A DNA stretch of 64,000 nt from an uncultured Oceanisphaera sp. (GTDB taxonomy: Bacteria; Pseudomonadota; Gammaproteobacteria; Enterobacterales; Aeromonadaceae): NCBI RefSeq assembly GCF_947495715.1, contig NZ_CANLZU010000018.1:1-64000 (forward strand), read 5' to 3'. Shown one piece after another: positions 26,913 to 36,036 of this stretch. Each line of letters starts with the position of its first letter. Positions within the stretch are counted from its first letter, which is position 1. The position numbers and the translations under genes are program-made. The notes under the pieces are model-generated. The model worked only from the letters and a program-made list of their open reading frames with translations. It did no database searches and was not told where the DNA came from.

Positions 26913-29081
26913 ATGGATGTATCCAGCCTGCTTGACGGCATGAACGACAAGCAACGGGAGGCGGTTGCCGCCCCCGCCCAGAACATGCTGGTGCTGGCCG
27001 GTGCCGGCAGTGGCAAGACCCGGGTGCTGGTGCATCGCATCGCCTGGCTGATGCAGGTGGAGCAGGTTCCGGCTTCTGCCATTCTGGCGGTCACCTTTAC
27101 CAACAAGGCCTCGGCGGAAATGCGTGGCCGGGTCGAGCAGTTGCTCGGCGGCCGGCTGTTCGGGCTCTGGCTCGGTACCTTTCACGGTCTGGCGCACCGG
27201 CTGTTGCGGGCGCATCACCTGGATGCCAATTTGCCGCAGGACTTTCAGATCCTGGACTCGGACGATCAGTTACGCCTGCTCAAGCGCATCCTCAAGGGCA
27301 TGAACCTGGATGAAAAGCAGTGGCCGCCCCGGCAGGCTGCCGGGTTCATCAATGCCCGCAAGGACGAAGGCCTGCGCCCGAAGGACATTCAGGTACTGAA
27401 TGATCCGATGCAGAAAACCTATCAGCGTATCTATCAGGTGTACCAGGACACCTGTGATCGGGCCGGGCTGGTGGATTTTGCCGAGCTGTTGCTGCGCGCC
27501 CACGAGCTGTGGCTGCATAAACCCCACATCCTGGCTCACTATCAGGACCGCTTCCGCCATATTCTGGTGGACGAATTTCAGGATACCAACAGCATTCAGT
27601 ACGCCTGGTTGCAGATGCTGGCGGGGCAGCAGGCCCGGGTCATGATAGTGGGCGACGACGATCAGTCCATCTACGGCTGGCGTGGCGCCCGGGTCGAGAA
27701 CATCGCCCGTTTTCTGCGCGACTTTCCCGGCGCCGAGACCATACGCCTGGAGCAGAACTACCGTTCTACCGGCACCATCCTCAAGGCCGCCAACACCCTG
27801 ATTGCCAACAATGCCGAGCGCATGGGCAAGGAGTTGTGGACCGACGGCGAAGAAGGCGAGTCCATCGCTCTCTATGGTGCCTTCAACGAGGTGGATGAAG
27901 CCCGCTTTGTGGTCGAGCGCATCAAGCAGTGGCGTCAGCAGGACGGACTCTTGACTGAGGCAGCCATTCTGTATCGCAACAACGCCCAGTCCCGGGTGCT
28001 GGAAGAGGCGCTGATCCAGGCGCGATTGCCCTACCGCATCTATGGTGGCCTGCGCTTCTTCGATCGGCAGGAAATCAAGGATGCGCTGGGCTATCTGCGG
28101 TTGATGAACAACAGAGGCGACGAGGCGGCGTTCGAGCGTATCGTCAACACTCCCACCCGGGGTATCGGTGAACGGACCCTGGGTCTGGTACGTCAGGCGG
28201 CCCGCGAGCGGCAGGTGACGTTGTGGCAGTCGGCCTGGGCATTGGTAGAAGAAAAAGTACTGACCGGCCGTGCCGCCTCGGCGGTGAGCCGTTTTCTGGC
28301 GCTGATCAACCAGCTGGAAGACGAAACCCGCGAGCTGCCGCTGCATGTGCAGACCGACCGGGTGATCGAGCTGTCCGGACTCAAGGCCATGTATCAGGCC
28401 GAAAAGGGCGAAAAGGCCCAGGCGCGGGTAGAAAACCTGGAAGAACTGGTCAGCGCCACCCGCCAGTTCTCCCCGTCGGAAGACGACGACATGCCGCTGC
28501 TGTCGGCCTTTCTGTCGCATGCGGCGCTGGAGGCGGGCGAGAGTCAGGCCGATCAGTTCGACGATGCGGTGCAGCTGATGACGCTGCACTCGGCCAAGGG
28601 CCTGGAATTCCCGCTGGTGTTCATGGTGGGAGTGGAAGAGGGCATGTTCCCCAGTCAGCAGTCGGCGGAAGAAAGCCAACGGCTGGAAGAAGAGCGCCGC
28701 CTGGCCTATGTGGGGATGACCCGCGCCATGAGCAAGCTCTATATCAGCCACGCCGAGAGCCGCCGGCTCTACGGCCGGGAAATGTTTCACCGCCCCAGCC
28801 GTTTCATCAAGGAACTGCCCGGTGACTGCCTGGAAGAAATCCGGCTCAAGGCCAGTGTCAGCCGTGCCGTGCCCAATGGCCGCTTCAGCCAGGATCGGGT
28901 GCAGGAAACCTTCAATGAAACCGGGTTCAGGCTGGGCCAGCGGGTGGCGCATCCCAAATTTGGCGAGGGCATAGTGCTCAACTTCGAAGGCGCCGGTGAT
29001 CACAGCCGGGTGCAGGTCAACTTCAATGACGGCGGCAGCAAGTGGCTGGTCACCGCCTACGCCCGGCTGGAAGCGCTTTAA
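26913..29081 (+). CDS. uvrD: DNA helicase II (UvrD)
   Basis: An SF1A 3'-5' helicase of mismatch and nucleotide-excision repair. At 722 aa it matches remembered E. coli UvrD end to end: Walker A GAGSGKT, VTFTNKA, DEFQDTN, DDDQSIYGWRGA, EQNYRS, TLHSAKGLEF, and VGMTRA. The C-terminal Tudor-like domain contains KFGEGIVLN. ATG 26913 (MDVSSLLDGMNDKQ) has AAGGGAG upstream and matches E. coli. No LexA-type CTG-N10-CAG box is visible in front. It converges on a LysE-family gene. Confidence 0.97.
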   Translation: MDVSSLLDGMNDKQREAVAAPAQNMLVLAGAGSGKTRVLVHRIAWLMQVEQVPASAILAVTFTNKASAEMRGRVEQLLGGRLFGLWLGTFHGLAHRLLRAHHLDANLPQDFQILDSDDQLRLLKRILKGMNLDEKQWPPRQAAGFINARKDEGLRPKDIQVLNDPMQKTYQRIYQVYQDTCDRAGLVDFAELLLRAHELWLHKPHILAHYQDRFRHILVDEFQDTNSIQYAWLQMLAGQQARVMIVGDDDQSIYGWRGARVENIARFLRDFPGAETIRLEQNYRSTGTILKAANTLIANNAERMGKELWTDGEEGESIALYGAFNEVDEARFVVERIKQWRQQDGLLTEAAILYRNNAQSRVLEEALIQARLPYRIYGGLRFFDRQEIKDALGYLRLMNNRGDEAAFERIVNTPTRGIGERTLGLVRQAARERQVTLWQSAWALVEEKVLTGRAASAVSRFLALINQLEDETRELPLHVQTDRVIELSGLKAMYQAEKGEKAQARVENLEELVSATRQFSPSEDDDMPLLSAFLSHAALEAGESQADQFDDAVQLMTLHSAKGLEFPLVFMVGVEEGMFPSQQSAEESQRLEEERRLAYVGMTRAMSKLYISHAESRRLYGREMFHRPSRFIKELPGDCLEEIRLKASVSRAVPNGRFSQDRVQETFNETGFRLGQRVAHPKFGEGIVLNFEGAGDHSRVQVNFNDGGSKWLVTAYARLEAL

Positions 29082-29110
29082 CATGACGGAGCCCGTCTCG
29101 GCGTGGGCCG

Positions 29111-29743
29111 TCAGGCAAATTCTGCCTTGATGACCAGCCACAGTATGGAGCCGGCTACGCCGCAGAACAACAGGCCGCACAGGCCGTTGATCGACCGGCT
29201 CCAGGCCTGCAGTCTCGCCTGCACCCGGGATGAGGACAACCAGTAGGCCAGCAGCACAAACCAGATCAGGCTCAGCAAAAACAGCTCTGCCACCAGGGCG
29301 GTGCGGGTCAGCCAGTTGACCTCCGGGCCGACCAGGGCGGCGAGCAGACCGATGAAAAACACCAATGCCTTGGGATTGAACAGGTTGGTATTGAACCCGG
29401 ACCAGAAGCCATTGCCGGGCAGTCCGCCGGCAGCGGTCGGCATTCCTGGAGCGGCAGCCGGCGTCAGTGCCGCCTGCAACGCCCCCCAACCCAGCCAGCC
29501 CATATAAACCGCGCCTGCCAGCCGAACCAGGGTAAACAGCAGCGGATGTCCCTGGATCAGCAGGCTGATGCCGGTGAGGCTCAGTATGCTGTGTACCAGT
29601 ATGCCGGCGGCAATGCCGAGCGCGGCCCCCATGGCTGCTCGACGCTGGGCAGCAAAACGCAGCATCAGCGCCATATCCGGACCTGGGCTGGCCAGCGCGA
29701 CGAGATGGATAAGTCCTATGGTAACAAGCAGTGAGAGATTCAT
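29111..29743 (-). CDS. LysE/RhtB-family amino acid exporter
   Basis: A 210-aa inner-membrane protein with about six hydrophobic helices and the family N-terminal signature (HLVALASPGPDMALMLRFA), plus FNTNLFNPKALVFF in the middle. Family members export homoserine, threonine, lysine, leucine or other small amino acids; the substrate here cannot be told. ATG 29743 has GGAG upstream. The AraC-type gene 62 bp upstream on the same strand is a plausible regulator. Confidence 0.88.
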   Translation of the reverse strand: MNLSLLVTIGLIHLVALASPGPDMALMLRFAAQRRAAMGAALGIAAGILVHSILSLTGISLLIQGHPLLFTLVRLAGAVYMGWLGWGALQAALTPAAAPGMPTAAGGLPGNGFWSGFNTNLFNPKALVFFIGLLAALVGPEVNWLTRTALVAELFLLSLIWFVLLAYWLSSSRVQARLQAWSRSINGLCGLLFCGVAGSILWLVIKAEFA

Positions 29744-29804
29744 GTTCGGCTCCAGCAATGGTGAGACCCCAGCTTAGGGAGCAGGTCAGCGGTCGGCTTG
29801 TAAG

Positions 29805-30593
29805 TTATTGCATCTGGGTGCGAAAGCGGGCCGGCGTCAGCCGGTAGGCGGCCACGAAGGCGCGGTGAAAGTGGGCCTGATCGAAAAAGCCCACAGCTTG
29901 GGCTGTGTCGGCGATAGTGGTGCCGGCGGCCAGGTATTTTTTAGCCGCCTCTAGCCGCAGTCGCTTGAGGTAGGCGTGGGGGGTGATACCCATGGCCGCG
30001 TTGAACCGGCGCAAGAACTGAAAGCGGGACAGACCGAGTTCGGCGGCGAGCTGTTCCAGGTGATGGGGCGCGTCTAGCTCGGCCAGCAGTTTGTCCCTGA
30101 TGCGAGTGAGGGCGGGCGGCGCCAGCGGCTGTAGTTCCTGATGGGGGAAGAAGGTGGACAACAGTGCCAGCAGGCGGTTTTCGGCTTCCTGCCGGCTGAG
30201 TTGCTCCTGCTCCAGTTGCCGGTGCAGCGTCAGGCTCTGCCGATAGAGCCGGGGCTGGTTGAGCAGGGGTTGTCCGAAGTAGGGCGTGGCCTGCTGCAGC
30301 TCCTCGGCCAGGCCTGCCATCAACTCGGGCGCAATGGAAAACACCCGTACCCGAAAGCCCTGCTCGTCGAAGCAACTGCCGTCGTGGGCGATATCCGGGT
30401 TGAGCAGCGACAGCTGACCCGGCGCCAGCGGCGACGAGCTACCTTTATGGATAAATTTCTGTGCTCCCAGCTCAACCAAGCCGATATGGTAGTCGAGATG
30501 GATATGGCGACCATAGGTGAAGCCGGCATGGTTAGCCAGGCACAACTCCAGGCCGTCCAAGCCAGGGTATTTCCAGTATTTTACGCTGCTCAT
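29805..30593 (-). CDS. AraC-family transcriptional regulator
   Basis: A 262-aa regulator: an N-terminal cupin-like sensor domain (residues ~10-100, HIHLDYHIGLVELG and PGQLSLLNPDIAHDG) and a C-terminal double helix-turn-helix (about 165-262) with LSRFQFLRRFNAAMGITPHAYLKRLRL and AVGFFDQAHFHRAF. This cupin/AraC pairing often regulates a neighbouring LysE exporter in proteobacteria, fitting the gene downstream. The ligand is unknown. Confidence 0.9.
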   Translation of the reverse strand: MSSVKYWKYPGLDGLELCLANHAGFTYGRHIHLDYHIGLVELGAQKFIHKGSSSPLAPGQLSLLNPDIAHDGSCFDEQGFRVRVFSIAPELMAGLAEELQQATPYFGQPLLNQPRLYRQSLTLHRQLEQEQLSRQEAENRLLALLSTFFPHQELQPLAPPALTRIRDKLLAELDAPHHLEQLAAELGLSRFQFLRRFNAAMGITPHAYLKRLRLEAAKKYLAAGTTIADTAQAVGFFDQAHFHRAFVAAYRLTPARFRTQMQ

Positions 30594-30597
30594 GGCA

Positions 30598-31518
30598 TTA
30601 TTTTAGCGTGCCGAGGGCGCCGCTGTTTTGTAAAGAATTGCGTCGCCGCTGCCTGACTCCGTCCAGGGTATAAATCACCAGCGCCACCCAGATCAGGGCG
30701 AAGGTGATGATTTTGTCCTGGGTGAAGGGTTCGTCGTACAGCCACACCGCCAGCAGAAACATCAGGCTGGGGCCCAGGTACTGGAAAAAGCCGAGGGTCG
30801 ACAGCTTGAGCCGCTTGGCGGCGCCGGCAAACAGCAGCAGCGGTGCCGTGGTCACGATGCCGGCGGAGATCAGCCACAGGTTGGTGTTGAGCGAGTTGTT
30901 GCTCATCTGGCTGGTGGCGCTGTCGGCAAAGCCCCACAGATAAACGGTGGCGAGGGGCAGCAAAACCAGGGTCTCCATCATCAGACCGGTAAAGGGGTCT
31001 ACCGGCACTTTCTTGCGAATAAGACCATAGCAGCCAAAAGAAATGGCCAGTACCAGCGCCACCCAGGGCAGGCTGCCGAATACCAGCAGCTGAATCACCA
31101 CCCCGCTGGCCGCCAGGCCCACCGCCAGCCACTGGGTAGGACGAAAGCGTTCGGCCAGAAACAGCATGGCCAGCACGATATTGAACAGCGGATTGATGTA
31201 ATAACCCAGGCTGGCGTCCAGTATATGGCCGTTGTTCACCGCCCAGATATAGACCAGCCAGTTCCCCCCGATGATGACCGATGACAGCATCAGCATCAGC
31301 AGGTGCTTCGGCTCACGCAATATGGCCCGGACTCGCGGCCAGTAACCGAGAGCGCTTATCAGCACCAGCAGCAGCAGGAACGACCAGATCACCCTATGGG
31401 TAAGAATTTCGTAAGCCGGTACGTGCATCAGTTGTTTGAAGTAGATAGGGGCTATGCCCCACAGGAAGTACGCCCCGAGGGCAAAAATGGCACCCTGAGT
31501 GGCCTGGTCTTTTTCCAT
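30598..31518 (-). CDS. rarD: RarD-type EamA transporter
   Basis: A ten-helix drug/metabolite-superfamily permease (306 aa). The N-terminus GAIFALGAYFLWGIAPIYFKQL and EILTHRVIWSF are characteristic of RarD. The name comes from chloramphenicol sensitivity; the natural substrate is not established. ATG 31518 (MEKDQATQG) was chosen by alignment to E. coli; ATG 31524 is an alternative and neither has a clear ribosome site. It is divergent from recQ. Confidence 0.88.
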   Translation of the reverse strand: MEKDQATQGAIFALGAYFLWGIAPIYFKQLMHVPAYEILTHRVIWSFLLLLVLISALGYWPRVRAILREPKHLLMLMLSSVIIGGNWLVYIWAVNNGHILDASLGYYINPLFNIVLAMLFLAERFRPTQWLAVGLAASGVVIQLLVFGSLPWVALVLAISFGCYGLIRKKVPVDPFTGLMMETLVLLPLATVYLWGFADSATSQMSNNSLNTNLWLISAGIVTTAPLLLFAGAAKRLKLSTLGFFQYLGPSLMFLLAVWLYDEPFTQDKIITFALIWVALVIYTLDGVRQRRRNSLQNSGALGTLK

Positions 31519-31735
31519 GGTCATAAATCTGGCTGGGGGGAGAAAAGGCCAGTGTAACGACAATATGCCAGGACTGACCAGCAGCAAATGTCACTATGGC
31601 AGGGAATCCGAGAGGTTTCGAGTGGATACTTTTTTGCCCAACCAAGAGGCTGGCCATGACCCCGGGACCGGTCCGGTTTATTGTTGTCGGGCTCTGCTTT
31701 ACAATGTTGCTTCGCTTTTACCCCTGCAGGCCGAG

Positions 31736-33562
31736 ATGAACTCCTTAACCGAAGAACCTGATTCCGTTCCCATTCCCGACACACCGCTGGCGGTGTTGCA
31801 GCAGGTGTTCGGCTACCAGAGCTTTCGTGACGGCCAGCAGGAGATCATCGATACCGTGATTGCCGGACGCGACGCTCTGGTGATCAAGCCCACCGGCGGC
31901 GGCAAGTCCATCTGTTATCAGATTCCGGCCCTGCTGCGCCCCGGTATGACCATAGTAGTCTCGCCGCTGATTTCCTTGATGAAGGATCAGGTGGATACTC
32001 TGGTTGCCAACGGGGTGGCTGCGGTCTATATCAACAGCTCGTTGAGCCGGGAAGAGATGCTGCGCCACTTTGCGGCCATGCGCCGGGGCGAGATCAAACT
32101 GGTTTATGTGTCGCCGGAACGGCTGCTGCAGCATGAATTCATGGAGCGGATCGGCGAGCTGGAGCTGGGGCTGTTCGCCATCGACGAGGCCCATTGTATT
32201 TCCCAATGGGGGCACGACTTTCGGCCCGAATACGCGGCCCTGGGGCGACTCAAGCAGTGGTTCCCCCATATTCCGGTGATGGCGCTCACCGCCACCGCCG
32301 ACGAGGCCACGCGGCAGGACATGTTGAGCCGGCTGAGCCTGACCGATCCGCTTATTCATATCTCCAGCTTCGACCGGCCCAATATTCGCTACACCCTGGT
32401 GGATAAATTCAAGGGTATCGAGCAGCTGTTGCGCTACGTGGCCGAACAGCCGGGTCACTGCGGCATCGTCTATTGTTCCAGCCGCAAGCGGGTGGAAGAG
32501 GTGGCCGAACGGCTGCTGGCCCGGGGCCACAAGGCGGCCAGCTATCATGCGGGCTTGCCGCTGGAACTGCGCCAGTCGGTGCAGGAGCGTTTTATCCGCG
32601 ACGATCTGGACATAGTGGTGGCCACCGTTGCCTTCGGCATGGGCATCGACAAGCCCAATGTGCGCTATGTGGTGCACTACGACATTCCCAAGAATATCGA
32701 GTCCTATTATCAGGAAACCGGCCGTGGCGGCCGGGATGGCCTGCCGGCAGAGGCACTGCTGCTGTACGATCCGGGTGATGTGGGGCGGGTGCGGCGCTTG
32801 CTGGAAAACAGCGACAACGAACAGCAGGTACAGGTAGAGTTGTACAAGCTCAACGTGATGGCGGCGTTTGCCGAGTCGCTGACCTGTCGGCGTCAGGTCT
32901 TGCTCAACTACTTCGGCGAATACCAGCGCGAGCCCTGTGGCAACTGCGATATCTGCCTGGACCCGCCCAAAAGCTACGATGGCACCGAAGATGCGCGAAA
33001 GGCGTTGTCCTGTGTTTATCGGGTGGGTCAGCACTTCGGCGTCATCTATGTGGTGGAGGTGTTGCGTGGTGCAGACACCCAGCGTATTCGCGAACACGGC
33101 CACGACAAGCTCTCTACCTATGGGCTGGGCAAAGACAAGAGTCAGGAGCACTGGGTCAGCGTGATTCGTCAGCTGATTCATTCCGGCCTGCTGACCCAGA
33201 ACATCACCCGCAACATGGTGCTGCAGCTGACCGAGGCGGCACGACCGATATTGCGCGGCGAGGCCGGTTTGCAACTGGCGGAGCCGAGACTGGTGCGGGT
33301 AAAGCAGAAAGACAAGGGTGAAGCGGTATTGAGCCGGCCCGAAGACAGAGCCTTGTTCAAGGAGCTGCGGCAACTGCGCAAGCAGCTGGCGGTAGAGGCA
33401 GATGTGCCGCCTTATGTGGTATTCAGCGACGCGACCCTGACCGAGCTGGCCCGTTATCGACCCAAAACCGAGCCGGAACTGCTGGGTATCAACGGGGTGG
33501 GACAACGCAAGCTGGAGCGCTACGGCGGGGCTTTTCTGGCGCTGCTGCGCCGGCAGGACTAG
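31736..33562 (+). CDS. recQ: ATP-dependent DNA helicase RecQ
   Basis: A 3'-5' SF2 helicase acting in RecF-pathway recombination and fork restart. At 608 aa (E. coli 609) it has FGYQSFRDGQQEII, Walker A KPTGGGKS, DEAH in IDEAHCISQWGHDFRPEY, and FDRPNIRY. YQETGRGGRDG is followed by the zinc-binding CGNCDICLDPP, winged helix and C-terminal HRDC domain. ATG 31736 (MNSLTEEP) is the first family-consistent start; longer forms extend into the promoter region shared with rarD. Confidence 0.96.
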   Translation: MNSLTEEPDSVPIPDTPLAVLQQVFGYQSFRDGQQEIIDTVIAGRDALVIKPTGGGKSICYQIPALLRPGMTIVVSPLISLMKDQVDTLVANGVAAVYINSSLSREEMLRHFAAMRRGEIKLVYVSPERLLQHEFMERIGELELGLFAIDEAHCISQWGHDFRPEYAALGRLKQWFPHIPVMALTATADEATRQDMLSRLSLTDPLIHISSFDRPNIRYTLVDKFKGIEQLLRYVAEQPGHCGIVYCSSRKRVEEVAERLLARGHKAASYHAGLPLELRQSVQERFIRDDLDIVVATVAFGMGIDKPNVRYVVHYDIPKNIESYYQETGRGGRDGLPAEALLLYDPGDVGRVRRLLENSDNEQQVQVELYKLNVMAAFAESLTCRRQVLLNYFGEYQREPCGNCDICLDPPKSYDGTEDARKALSCVYRVGQHFGVIYVVEVLRGADTQRIREHGHDKLSTYGLGKDKSQEHWVSVIRQLIHSGLLTQNITRNMVLQLTEAARPILRGEAGLQLAEPRLVRVKQKDKGEAVLSRPEDRALFKELRQLRKQLAVEADVPPYVVFSDATLTELARYRPKTEPELLGINGVGQRKLERYGGAFLALLRRQD

Positions 33563-33573
33563 GGTGTGGAAAT

Positions 33574-33601
33574 AAAAAAGCGGGTCCGCCTGAGCGGACC
33601 C
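33574..33601 (-). terminator. Terminator between convergent recQ and cytochrome c gene
   Basis: An 8-bp stem (GGGTCCGC at 33582-33589 with 33594-33601). Read on the minus strand it is followed by CTTTTTTATTT, a good intrinsic terminator for the cytochrome gene. It may also slow recQ transcription. Confidence 0.8.
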
Positions 33602-33609
33602 TAACCGTT

Positions 33610-33909
33610 TTACAGGCTGGCGTAGTAGGCAGCCAGATCTTCCATGTCCTGGTCGGACAGCGGCATGGCCATGGGGGCCATGATGGCGTTGTTACGCTCG
33701 CCGGCCTTGAATGCTTTCAGCTGGCTGACGATGTAGGCCGCTTTCTGGCCGGCCAGGTTGGGGTAGATCTCCACGGCGGAAATCCCTTCGGCACCATGGC
33801 AGGCAGCACAAACGGCAGACTTGGCTTTGCCGGCTTCGGCATCACCGGCGGCGAAGGCCGGAGCGCTGAGCATGGTCAGAGCGGCGGCGGCGGTCATCAA
33901 TTTTTTCAT
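33610..33909 (-). CDS. Small periplasmic monohaem cytochrome c
   Basis: A 99-aa precursor with Sec signal peptide ([20 protein letters not shown]), one haem-binding CAACH and a likely axial Met in MAPMAMPL. It resembles one half of a dihaem cytochrome c4 (compare the gene at 58590), i.e. a class I c5/c553-like electron carrier. GGAG lies before the ATG. It may serve the cbb3 oxidase implied by ccoG, but no oxidase genes are near. It stands alone, divergent from selO. Confidence 0.9.
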   Translation of the reverse strand: MKKLMTAAAALTMLSAPAFAAGDAEAGKAKSAVCAACHGAEGISAVEIYPNLAGQKAAYIVSQLKAFKAGERNNAIMAPMAMPLSDQDMEDLAAYYASL

Positions 33910-34122
33910 GATAGAACTCCATTTTTTTTAGTAGAGGTATTGCTTCCGGACGTCGTTAAATGGCGATAGCTGAGGACAAGACCGGATTTGAACTGACTAT
34001 CTTACGGTTGTTATCCGGCGCCTGCAGGGTGGAGATCAGTAATCGCTATTTATTTCACCAAAGCAGTATAAAGTAAGCCAAGGCCAAAAAGAAAATGCCG
34101 TCGATGGCTACAGGACCAAAAC

Positions 34123-35556
34123 ATGATATTAAACAATAGATATGCAGAGTTTGACTGGGCCGGTGCCCGGGTCGAGCCGACTCCTCTGTCATCGCCCCGG
34201 CTGTTGTTGCTCAATCGAGACCTTGCCGACGAGCTGGGCATGGACCTGTCTGAAGCACAGTGGCGGGATCTGACCGGTGGTAACCGGTTGCTGCCGGAAA
34301 TGGAGCCCTTTGCCCAGGTGTACGCCGGCCATCAGTTCGGCGGCTTCAGCCCCCAGCTGGGTGATGGCCGTGCCCTGCTGCTGGGCGAGGTGGTGGCGCC
34401 GAGCGGTGCGCGTTGGGATCTGCATCTCAAGGGGGCCGGCAAGACACCGTATTCCCGCTTTGGTGACGGCCGGGCCGTATTGCGCTCTTCGCTGCGCGAA
34501 TATCTGGCCTCCGAGGCCATGCATCATCTGGGTATCGCCACCACGCGGGCGTTAAGCCTGGTCGGCAGTGAAGAGCCGGTATACCGGGAGCGGGTGGAGC
34601 CGGGTGCGGCGGTACTGCGGGCGGCCCCCAGTCATCTGCGTTTCGGTCACTTCGAGTATTTCTATTATAGCGGTAAGCCGGAGAGGATCCCGACCCTGCT
34701 CGACTACCTGATCGATACCCAGTGGCCCGATCTCGCCAAAGATCAGGCCGGTTATGCTGCGTTGTTCGAACGGGTGGTGGAAAAGACGGCGACCATGATC
34801 GCCCGGTGGCAACTGGTCGGCTTCTGTCATGGCGTGATGAACACCGACAACATGTCGATGCTGGGACTGACCCTGGATTATGGCCCCTACGGTTTTCTCG
34901 ATGCCTACGATCCGGACCATATCTGCAATCATTCTGATCCGGGGGGCCGCTATGCCTACGATCAACAGCCGGCGGTCGGCAACTGGAACCTGCAGCGACT
35001 GGCCCAGTCTCTGTCCGGGGTGATCGAGCTGGAGGCATTGCAGCAGGCGCTGGGTAAATACGAGTACCTGTTGCTGTCGGCCTATTCCGAGGGCATGCGC
35101 CAGAAGCTGGGGCTGGATGGCTGGGAAGATGAGGATCCGGCGCTGTTCCGGGAGATGTTTGACCTGATGCAGAGCCAGAAGGTGGATTACAGCTGCTGGT
35201 TTCGCCGCCTGGCGCAGTTGACATCAAGCGGCGCCGTGCCCGATGCGGTGTTGGCGTTGCTTGCCGATCCCGAAGCCTGGAGTGACTGGTTTGGCCGTTA
35301 TCAGGCCCGGCTGGCGCGCGAGGGCAAGGCCCAGGCCGATAAGGTCGCACAGATGAATGCGGTCAATCCCAAATACATACTGCGCAACCATCTGGCTCAG
35401 CAGGCGATAGAGCAGGCGGAGCAGGGCGACATGAGCGAGGCCGACCGGCTGCTGATGCTGCTGGCCCGTCCCTTCGACGAGCAGCCCGAACTGGATCATT
35501 ACGCCATGCCGGCGCCGGCATGGGCCGAATCACTCTGTATTTCCTGCAGCTCCTGA
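34123..35556 (+). CDS. selO: SelO (YdiU) protein adenylyltransferase
   Basis: A pseudokinase-fold enzyme that transfers AMP to Ser/Thr/Tyr of redox and metabolic proteins under oxidative stress. It is 477 aa (E. coli 478), with PFAQVYAGHQFGGFSPQLGDGRA, HLKGAGKTPYSRFGDGRAVLRSS (long motif, residues ~85-110), the active-site loop HGVMNTDNMS and DYGPYGFLDAY, and the conserved C-terminal CISCSS. Its last cysteine region is where eukaryotic homologues carry selenocysteine. The stop overlaps the next start (TGATG). Confidence 0.95.
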   Translation: MILNNRYAEFDWAGARVEPTPLSSPRLLLLNRDLADELGMDLSEAQWRDLTGGNRLLPEMEPFAQVYAGHQFGGFSPQLGDGRALLLGEVVAPSGARWDLHLKGAGKTPYSRFGDGRAVLRSSLREYLASEAMHHLGIATTRALSLVGSEEPVYRERVEPGAAVLRAAPSHLRFGHFEYFYYSGKPERIPTLLDYLIDTQWPDLAKDQAGYAALFERVVEKTATMIARWQLVGFCHGVMNTDNMSMLGLTLDYGPYGFLDAYDPDHICNHSDPGGRYAYDQQPAVGNWNLQRLAQSLSGVIELEALQQALGKYEYLLLSAYSEGMRQKLGLDGWEDEDPALFREMFDLMQSQKVDYSCWFRRLAQLTSSGAVPDAVLALLADPEAWSDWFGRYQARLAREGKAQADKVAQMNAVNPKYILRNHLAQQAIEQAEQGDMSEADRLLMLLARPFDEQPELDHYAMPAPAWAESLCISCSS

Positions 35557-35837
35557 TGATGGCGACCACGATGCTTAACAGCGATACCCCCCTGACCATG
35601 GAAAACTTTCCCGCCTGGGCCGAGGCACTGATCAAGGAGCTGGATCTCGAACTGCTCGAACAGGAGCAGGGCGCCGACTATTACCAGTGGCTGGTCAGCT
35701 TTGAAGAAAGCCGGTTATTTCTGTGCTTTCAGCACTATGCGGACTGTGCCTGGCTGCAGCCGTTGAGCGAGCGGGATCGGGATGTGGCCGACTGGCTGAC
35801 CACCCAGTGGAACCGCCCGCATGGCCCCAAGGACTGA
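35556..35837 (+). CDS. DUF3630-like small protein
   Basis: An acidic soluble protein of 93 aa with FEESRLFLCFQHYADCAWLQPLSERDRDVADWL, resembling the DUF3630 family of marine gammaproteobacteria. The function is unknown. The start is uncertain: ATG 35556 overlaps the selO stop (TGATG), suggesting coupling; ATGs at 35559, 35571 and 35598 are alternatives, none with a strong ribosome site. Confidence 0.65.
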   Translation: MMATTMLNSDTPLTMENFPAWAEALIKELDLELLEQEQGADYYQWLVSFEESRLFLCFQHYADCAWLQPLSERDRDVADWLTTQWNRPHGPKD

Positions 35838-35955
35838 TGACCGGGGCTGAATGTGTTTGGCGTGCGGCTCTGGAAACTAATTTCAGGTAAAGACAAAAAA
35901 GCGATGACAGGGTAAGATGGCGCCGCACGCATTCCGGTGGTTAAAAAGAAAGCAG

Positions 35956-35983
35956 TTGTCAATGTCGAGTGGCTGGCTATACT
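35956..35983 (+). promoter_or_regulatory. yhhQ promoter
   Basis: TTGTCA (35956-35961), 16-bp spacer, TATACT (35978-35983). The predicted start near 35990 gives a ~47-nt leader that just contains the riboswitch-like hairpin at 36000-36031. Confidence 0.6.
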
Positions 35984-35999
35984 GGGCGCCGTTTCCGGG

Positions 36000-36031
36000 A
36001 TGGGTTCCCTAACCCCATTAATCAAAAAGGT
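36000..36031 (+). promoter_or_regulatory. Putative preQ1-I riboswitch, translational
   Basis: A compact hairpin has stem ATGGG (36000-36004) with CCCAT (36014-36018) and loop TTCCCTAAC. An A-rich tail ends in AAAAAGG (36024-36030), whose AGG can pair with loop CCT (36008-36010) to form an H-type pseudoknot. AGG is also the Shine-Dalgarno of yhhQ, whose ATG is at 36037. Size, layout and target gene (a queuosine-precursor transporter) fit the preQ1-I class: ligand binding would hide the ribosome site. Confidence 0.65.
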
Positions 36032-36036
36032 AAAAA

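Noticed and set aside
27270-29489. A 739-codon open frame antisense to uvrD (also long antisense frames over ilvD and mrpA)
   Set aside because: Each mirrors a well-conserved gene in GC-rich DNA; His/Gln/Gly-rich translations are typical shadows.
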